Part shown: positions 22,234 through 25,894 of the stretch, in pieces
Layout of the letters: every line of letters begins with the position of its first letter
How positions within the stretch are numbered: position 1 is the stretch's first letter
NCBI GenBank assembly: GCA_021808985.1
Contig: JAKBAQ010000010.1
Location: 1 to 25,894 of the forward strand
Reading direction: 5' to 3'
Length of the DNA: 25,894 bases
Origin: Pseudomonadota bacterium
Lineage (GTDB): Bacteria; Pseudomonadota; Alphaproteobacteria; Acetobacterales; Acetobacteraceae
Notes under the pieces: generated by a model
Databases searched by the model: none
What the model saw: only the letters and a program-made list of their open reading frames with translations
What the model was told of the DNA's origin: nothing
Program-made: the position numbers and the translations under genes

Positions 22234-23280
22234 TCACGGGCAGGGGTTGGGGGATTCGGTATGGATCGCCTCGATCCCCGCCAGCAGCTCCTCGCTCAGG
22301 CGCAGCTCAAAAGCCGCGATATCGGCCTTCAGCTGCGCCATCGTGGTGGCGCCGATGATCGTCGATGTCATGAACTCCCGCGCGGCGCAGAAGGCCAGCG
22401 CCATTTGCGCGGGGTCCCAGCCATGCGCGCGCGCCAGCGCCACATAGGCCTCGATCGCCCTAACCCCCTGCGGCGAGCCATAGCGCGTGAAGCGGGTGAA
22501 CAGCGTCATCCGCGCGCCCTCCGGCCTGGCCCCGCCGATATATTTGCCCGAAAGCGCGCCCCCGCCCAGCGGCGAATAAGCCAGCAGGCCCACATCCTCG
22601 CGCAAGGCAACCTCGCTCTGCCCGTGCTCGAAGGTCCGGTTGACCAGGCTGTACGCGTTCTGGATCGCGGCCACGCGCGGCAGGCCATGCGCCTGCGCCA
22701 GCTGCACGAAGCGCATGGTGCCCCAGGCCGTTTCATTGGAGAGGCCGACGGCCCGGATTTTCCCCTCCTTCACCAGCCTGGCCAATGAGTCCAGCGTCTC
22801 CTCGATCGGCACCTCATACTCCGCCGGCGCATGCACATACTGCCTCTGCCCGAAGATCGGCGCGCGCCGGTCCGGCCAGTGCAGCTGGTAGAGGTCGACA
22901 TAATCCGTGCGCAGCCGGCGCAGGCTGCCCTCAATCGCGGCGCGAATATTGCGCTCATCCAGCCGCACCGGCGCGGGGCGGATATATTCTATGCCATTGC
23001 GCTCAGCCGGCCCCGCCACCTTGGTGGCGATCACCAGATCATCCCGCCGCCCCCGCGCCGCCAGCCACGAGCCGATATACATCTCCGTGCGCCCCTGGGT
23101 CTCCGCCCGCGGCGGCACCGGATACATTTCAGCGGTATCGATGAAGTTGATCCCCTGCCCCAGCGCATAGTCCAGCTGTTCATGCGCCTGCGCCTCGGTA
23201 TTCTGCTGCCCCCAGGTCATGCTGCCCAGGCAGACCTCACTCACGCTGATACCGCTCCGGCCAAGGAATTTATACTTCAT
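22234..23280 (-). CDS. tas: Tas-like NADP(H)-dependent aldo-keto reductase
   Basis: The 348-residue protein follows E. coli Tas along its whole length, including GLGTMT-like CLGSMTWGQQNTEAQAHEQL, INFIDTAEMYPVPPRAETQG, LYQLHWPDR, GLSNETAWGTMRF, FTRFTRYGS and STIIGATTMAQLK. The catalytic tetrad is Asp and Tyr in FIDTAEMY, Lys in VIATKVAG and His in LYQLHWP. Members reduce carbonyls with NADPH; the physiological substrate of Tas is unknown. ATG 23280 has GGCAGG upstream. The frame stays open upstream to 23538, but that part does not resemble the family. The gene is divergent from the norE-like gene; a perfect 15-bp tandem duplication lies just upstream of its start. Confidence 0.92.
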   Translation of the reverse strand: MKYKFLGRSGISVSEVCLGSMTWGQQNTEAQAHEQLDYALGQGINFIDTAEMYPVPPRAETQGRTEMYIGSWLAARGRRDDLVIATKVAGPAERNGIEYIRPAPVRLDERNIRAAIEGSLRRLRTDYVDLYQLHWPDRRAPIFGQRQYVHAPAEYEVPIEETLDSLARLVKEGKIRAVGLSNETAWGTMRFVQLAQAHGLPRVAAIQNAYSLVNRTFEHGQSEVALREDVGLLAYSPLGGGALSGKYIGGARPEGARMTLFTRFTRYGSPQGVRAIEAYVALARAHGWDPAQMALAFCAAREFMTSTIIGATTMAQLKADIAAFELRLSEELLAGIEAIHTESPNPCP

Positions 23281-23292
23281 ACCACCTGCCCA

Positions 23293-23322
23293 TGAAACAA
23301 CCGCCGCTGAAACAACCGCCGC
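23293..23322. repeat. Perfect 15-bp tandem duplication upstream of tas
   Basis: TGAAACAACCGCCGC occurs twice in direct succession (23293-23307 and 23308-23322), starting 13 bp before the tas start codon on the minus strand. It lies in the 148-bp gap between divergent tas and the norE-like gene. It may be replication slippage in the leader or a duplicated binding site. Confidence 0.7.
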
Positions 23323-23428
23323 GCGGCACGCGCCGCTTTTGGCGGCATATTTGTCGGCCCGCGCGGCGTTGCGCAAGTGGCCCACCACTTCCCTTGACTG
23401 CGGAACAATCCCTCTGCACCTATGGCGC

Positions 23429-24007
23429 ATGCAGACGAACACAGCCCGCGCCGCGCCGCATATCCCCGGAGAGGAAGGACTATGGGTCCTCGTGCTCGGC
23501 GACATGATGGTGTTTTCGCTGTTTTTCCTCACCTTCACCTATTATCGCGGGCAGGAGGCGGCGCTCTTCGCCCAGTCGCAAAAAGCGATGAACCAGTATT
23601 GCGGCATCATCAACACGGTGCTGCTGCTCACCAGCTCCTGGTTCGTTGCCAATGCGTTGAACGCGGCGCGCGCGGGCATGGGCGCGCGCGCGCAACGGCT
23701 CTTCTCGCTGGCCGGCCTGTGCGGCCTGGGCTTCGTGCTGGTGAAGATCTTCGAATATTCAGGCAAGTTTCACGCCGGCATCACCATCACCACCAACGAT
23801 TTTTTCATGTTTTATTTCATGTTCACCGGCATCCACCTGGTGCATGTGCTCATCGGCCTCGCCGTGCTCTCCTATGCCCATCGCCGCGCCGGGCGGGCCG
23901 TCCTGCAACCGGCGGACCTCAGCGCCCTGGAATGCTGCGCCATTTTCTGGCACTTGGTTGATTTTCTCTGGATCGTTCTCTTCGCTATTTTTTATCTGAT
24001 GAAGTAG
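23429..24007 (+). CDS. NorE-like cytochrome c oxidase subunit III family protein
   Basis: The 192-residue protein has about five membrane helices and belongs to the heme-copper oxidase subunit III family. PGEEGLWVLVLGDMMVFSLF (13-32) is the NorE-type first helix, and DFFMFYFMFTGIHLVHVLIG plus ECCAIFWHLVDFLWIVLFAIF give the last helices. NorE and NorF are accessory membrane proteins of cytochrome c nitric oxide reductase, but norC, norB, norD and norQ are absent here, so the partner complex is unknown. ATG 23429 is chosen because it places the motif at the usual distance; no Shine-Dalgarno is present. A TTGACT (23394-23399) about 30 bp upstream could be a -35, making the mRNA nearly leaderless. 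The next gene starts 3 bp later. Confidence 0.85.
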   Translation: MQTNTARAAPHIPGEEGLWVLVLGDMMVFSLFFLTFTYYRGQEAALFAQSQKAMNQYCGIINTVLLLTSSWFVANALNAARAGMGARAQRLFSLAGLCGLGFVLVKIFEYSGKFHAGITITTNDFFMFYFMFTGIHLVHVLIGLAVLSYAHRRAGRAVLQPADLSALECCAIFWHLVDFLWIVLFAIFYLMK

Positions 24008-24010
24008 CGC

Positions 24011-24292
24011 ATGCATTCAATCCTCTTCACCCGCCCCACCGCGGTATGGCTGTTCCTGCTGTTCCTCACCGCGCTCTCCGTGGCCCTCGCCCATGACGGC
24101 CTGCCGGAGCTGGCCCAACATATCGTAACAATCTCCGTAATCGTCATCGCCTTCCTCAAAGTTCGCCTCGTCGGGCTTGAATTCATGGAGCTGCGCACGG
24201 CCCCGCTGCCATTGCGCGCGGTGTTTGAAACCTGGGTCACGCTGGTCTGCCTCGGCATCCTGCTGCTCTATCTCTTCCCCGCGCTGTTTTAG
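24011..24292 (+). CDS. NorF-like / prokaryotic cytochrome c oxidase subunit IV family protein
   Basis: The 93-residue protein has three membrane helices, with the conserved middle element FLKVRLVGLEFMELRTAP typical of prokaryotic subunit IV (COX4_pro) proteins and NorF. It begins 3 bp after the NorE-like gene, so the two form an operon and probably a subcomplex with a heme-copper oxidase or nitric oxide reductase encoded elsewhere. The start ATG gives a short cytoplasmic N-terminus. It ends 4 bp from the convergent FGGY kinase gene with no visible terminator between. Confidence 0.85.
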   Translation: MHSILFTRPTAVWLFLLFLTALSVALAHDGLPELAQHIVTISVIVIAFLKVRLVGLEFMELRTAPLPLRAVFETWVTLVCLGILLLYLFPALF

Positions 24293-24296
24293 CGGC

Positions 24297-25724
24297 TCAG
24301 CCCCCAGGCCAGGCGCCATACCCGCGCACGCACGCCACCGCCTGGCGGAACCGCGCATGGATGGCGCTAAAATCGCCCGCCCGTGGCCTCACCACCCGCC
24401 AATCCTGCCCCTCGGGGCGTGAGACATTTTCCACCGCCTCGCAAAACCGCAACATGCCCAGGGCGGTCAGGTCGGCGCTGGCCGCGACGCTGATGGCGCA
24501 GCCCGCCGCATCGGCGAGAAACTGCGTGAAATAGGCGCTGCGGCTCACCCCGCCATCAATCGAGATCCGCGCCAGCGGCGAGGCCTTGGCGAACGCCCCG
24601 GCCAGTTCAGCCGCGCGCAGGGCGATGCCTTCCACCACCGCGCGGATCAAAACCGCGCGCGGCGTTTCCAGGCCAAGGCCAAGCCAGGCGCCGCGGGCCG
24701 CGCGGTCCCAATAGGGGCAGCCAAGGCCCGCCAGCGCGGGGATGAAGAACACCCCCTGCGCCGCCGCCGAAGGTCCCTCAAACCGGTCGATTTCGGCGAA
24801 ATCGCTCAGCAGGCCGATACCGCGCAGCCATTCCAGCGCCGAACCGGCGGTGAGAATGCCGCCATCCAGCGCATACTGCGTATCAGCCGCGCCAATCCGC
24901 CAGGCGACGGTGGGCAGCAGCCCATCCGCCCCGCCCATGGCCGGCGCCGCGCCGGTAAGCCCCAGGGCGAACGCCCCCGTGCCGAAGGTGATCTTGATAT
25001 CGCCCGGCGCCTGGCAGCCATGGCCAAACAGCGCGGCCTGCTGGTCCACCGCGCTGGCGCTCAGCACGGCTCCGCCCGCCAGCCTGCCAAACATCCCGGC
25101 GGTGGGGCGTATCTCCGGCAGGCACGCCAGCGGCACGCCAAACAGCGCGCACAATGTCTCATCCCATCGCAGGCCGCGCAAATTGAGCAGGCAGGTGCGC
25201 GAGGCGGTGGAAACATCGGTGGCGAAAACCCCTGTCAGGCAGTCGATGAAGAACGCATCGCTGGTGCCAAGGCGCAACCGCCCCTGGCTGTGCAGGGTGC
25301 GGGCGCCGGGGGCATTGTCGAGCAGCCAGCGCAGCTTGGTGGCGGAGAAATACGGGTCCAGCGGCAGGCCGGCGCGGGCCAGTGTTTCCGCCTCCATCCC
25401 CTCGGCCTTCATGCGTTCGGTCTCGGCGCTGGTGCGGTTATCCTGCCAGACGATGGCGTTATGCAGCGGGCGTTTGCTCAGCGCATCCCACGCCACCACC
25501 GTCTCCCCCTGGTTGGCGAGGCCAAGCCGGGCGAAGGAACCCGCCTGCGCCATAAGGGCGCGGATATTCTCCAGCAATTCCAGCGGGTCATGCTCCACCC
25601 ACCCCGGCTGCGGATGAATCTGGCGGTGGCCCCGGCTGCCGACGAAGCGGGTCTCCCCCTCCGCCGTGCGCAGATAAGCCTTGGTGGAGGTGGTGCCCTG
25701 GTCAATGGCGAGAATGGGATACAT
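24297..25724 (-). CDS. FGGY-family carbohydrate kinase, glycerol-kinase-like
   Basis: The 475-residue ATP-dependent kinase is nearest in sequence to glycerol kinase. LAIDQGTTSTKAYL (5-18) is the phosphate loop, followed by GWVEHDP, NAIVWQDNRTSAE, GLPLDPYFSATKLRWLLDN, DVSTASRTCLLNL, VDQQAALFGHGC, TFGTGAFALGLTG, ALAGLGCPYWDRAARGAW and ISIDGGVSRSAYF. Several glycerol-contacting residues of E. coli GlpK are kept (Trp in IVWQ, Tyr in DPYF, Asp in VDQQ, Phe in GTGAF). However, the Arg of the NQRET motif is Gly73 (NQGET), so the substrate may differ from glycerol. The ATG at 25724 lies 1 nt after the stop of an upstream gene, so translation is coupled. It is convergent to the norF-like gene. Confidence 0.85.
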   Translation of the reverse strand: MYPILAIDQGTTSTKAYLRTAEGETRFVGSRGHRQIHPQPGWVEHDPLELLENIRALMAQAGSFARLGLANQGETVVAWDALSKRPLHNAIVWQDNRTSAETERMKAEGMEAETLARAGLPLDPYFSATKLRWLLDNAPGARTLHSQGRLRLGTSDAFFIDCLTGVFATDVSTASRTCLLNLRGLRWDETLCALFGVPLACLPEIRPTAGMFGRLAGGAVLSASAVDQQAALFGHGCQAPGDIKITFGTGAFALGLTGAAPAMGGADGLLPTVAWRIGAADTQYALDGGILTAGSALEWLRGIGLLSDFAEIDRFEGPSAAAQGVFFIPALAGLGCPYWDRAARGAWLGLGLETPRAVLIRAVVEGIALRAAELAGAFAKASPLARISIDGGVSRSAYFTQFLADAAGCAISVAASADLTALGMLRFCEAVENVSRPEGQDWRVVRPRAGDFSAIHARFRQAVACVRGYGAWPGG

Positions 25725-25725
25725 G

Positions 25726-25894
25726 CTAATCCAGCACCACCGAGAGACTCCCGCGCCCCGCGAGCGCCTCGCCCGGCAGCGCAATGCCGATCCGGCGCTC
25801 GGGCAGAACATTGATACGCCGCTCAAAAACCACCGCCCCATCGGCCATGGCGCGCAGCCGCCCGCTATGCGCCTCCCGCGCCCGCCCATAAAGC
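25726..25894 (-). CDS. 3' end of an unidentified gene upstream of the kinase
   Basis: An open frame enters from the right edge on the minus strand and ends at TAG (25726-25728), 1 nt before the kinase ATG. The visible 55 residues include LYGRAREAHSGRLRAM, ERRINVLPERRIGIALPGE and the end GSLSVVLD. The pattern of short hydrophobic strands suggests a beta-rich C-terminal domain, but no family could be recognised. The tight spacing implies a shared operon with the FGGY kinase, so this gene probably acts on the same pathway. Confidence 0.55.
   Translation of the reverse strand, partial: LYGRAREAHSGRLRAMADGAVVFERRINVLPERRIGIALPGEALAGRGSLSVVLD

Noticed and set aside
23394..23408. Possible FNR-type site upstream of the norE-like gene
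   Set aside because: TTGAC is present but the second half-site at the required 4-nt spacing is not; the match is too poor.
1..25894. CRISPR arrays, insertion sequences, integrases or toxin-antitoxin pairs
   Set aside because: Looked for regularly spaced repeats, transposase motifs and short paired genes; none is present.

Overview
The window is a GC-rich, densely packed chromosomal stretch with ordinary housekeeping content. Gene families, codon bias and the single-gene phoR-like, lppC-like and serCA layouts suggest an alphaproteobacterium, probably of the Acetobacteraceae/Rhodospirillales. That placement is inference from gene content; no rRNA or marker comparison was possible. No insertion sequence, CRISPR array, phage gene or integrase is visible.

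Left part (1-7,005). A tRNA-Ser(GCU) on the minus strand is followed by an intergenic region holding a well-formed candidate small RNA (329-405, plus strand). It has its own promoter, an anti-Shine-Dalgarno CCUCCCU loop and a UUCG-loop terminator. Next, on the minus strand, come an N-formylglutamate amidohydrolase-family gene and an ArsB-family permease. Divergent from these, uppP (lipid carrier recycling), an exported SGNH/GDSL hydrolase and alaS form a plus-strand row.

Middle (7,006-15,540). An AT-rich, three-stem palindromic element of about 100 bp lies after alaS. It is followed by two tandem YfhO-family polytopic membrane proteins, likely involved in envelope glycosylation; the first carries an extra domain of about 125 residues. 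A terminator separates them from the convergent serC-serA serine-biosynthesis operon. An Lrp/AsnC-family regulator is transcribed divergently from serC, and the serC leader holds an attenuator-like hairpin.

Right part (15,541-25,894). A PhoR-like sensor histidine kinase lies downstream of an LppC/LpoA-like lipoprotein on the minus strand. The space between them is spanned by a 31-codon ORF and an imperfect 34-bp palindrome. The lipoprotein gene overlaps the divergent rsmI at its 5' end, and rsmI overlaps convergent pdxH at its 3' end. After a cluster of inverted repeats come fabI and aroC, then an unlisted 42-residue membrane protein, a Tas-like aldo-keto reductase, a norE/norF-like pair without norCB, a glycerol-kinase-like FGGY kinase and the 3' end of an unidentified gene coupled to it.

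No clear multi-gene undescribed system is visible. The best candidates for something new are the anti-SD small RNA, the three-stem intergenic element, the YfhO pair and the small ORF/palindrome between the lipoprotein and the kinase.
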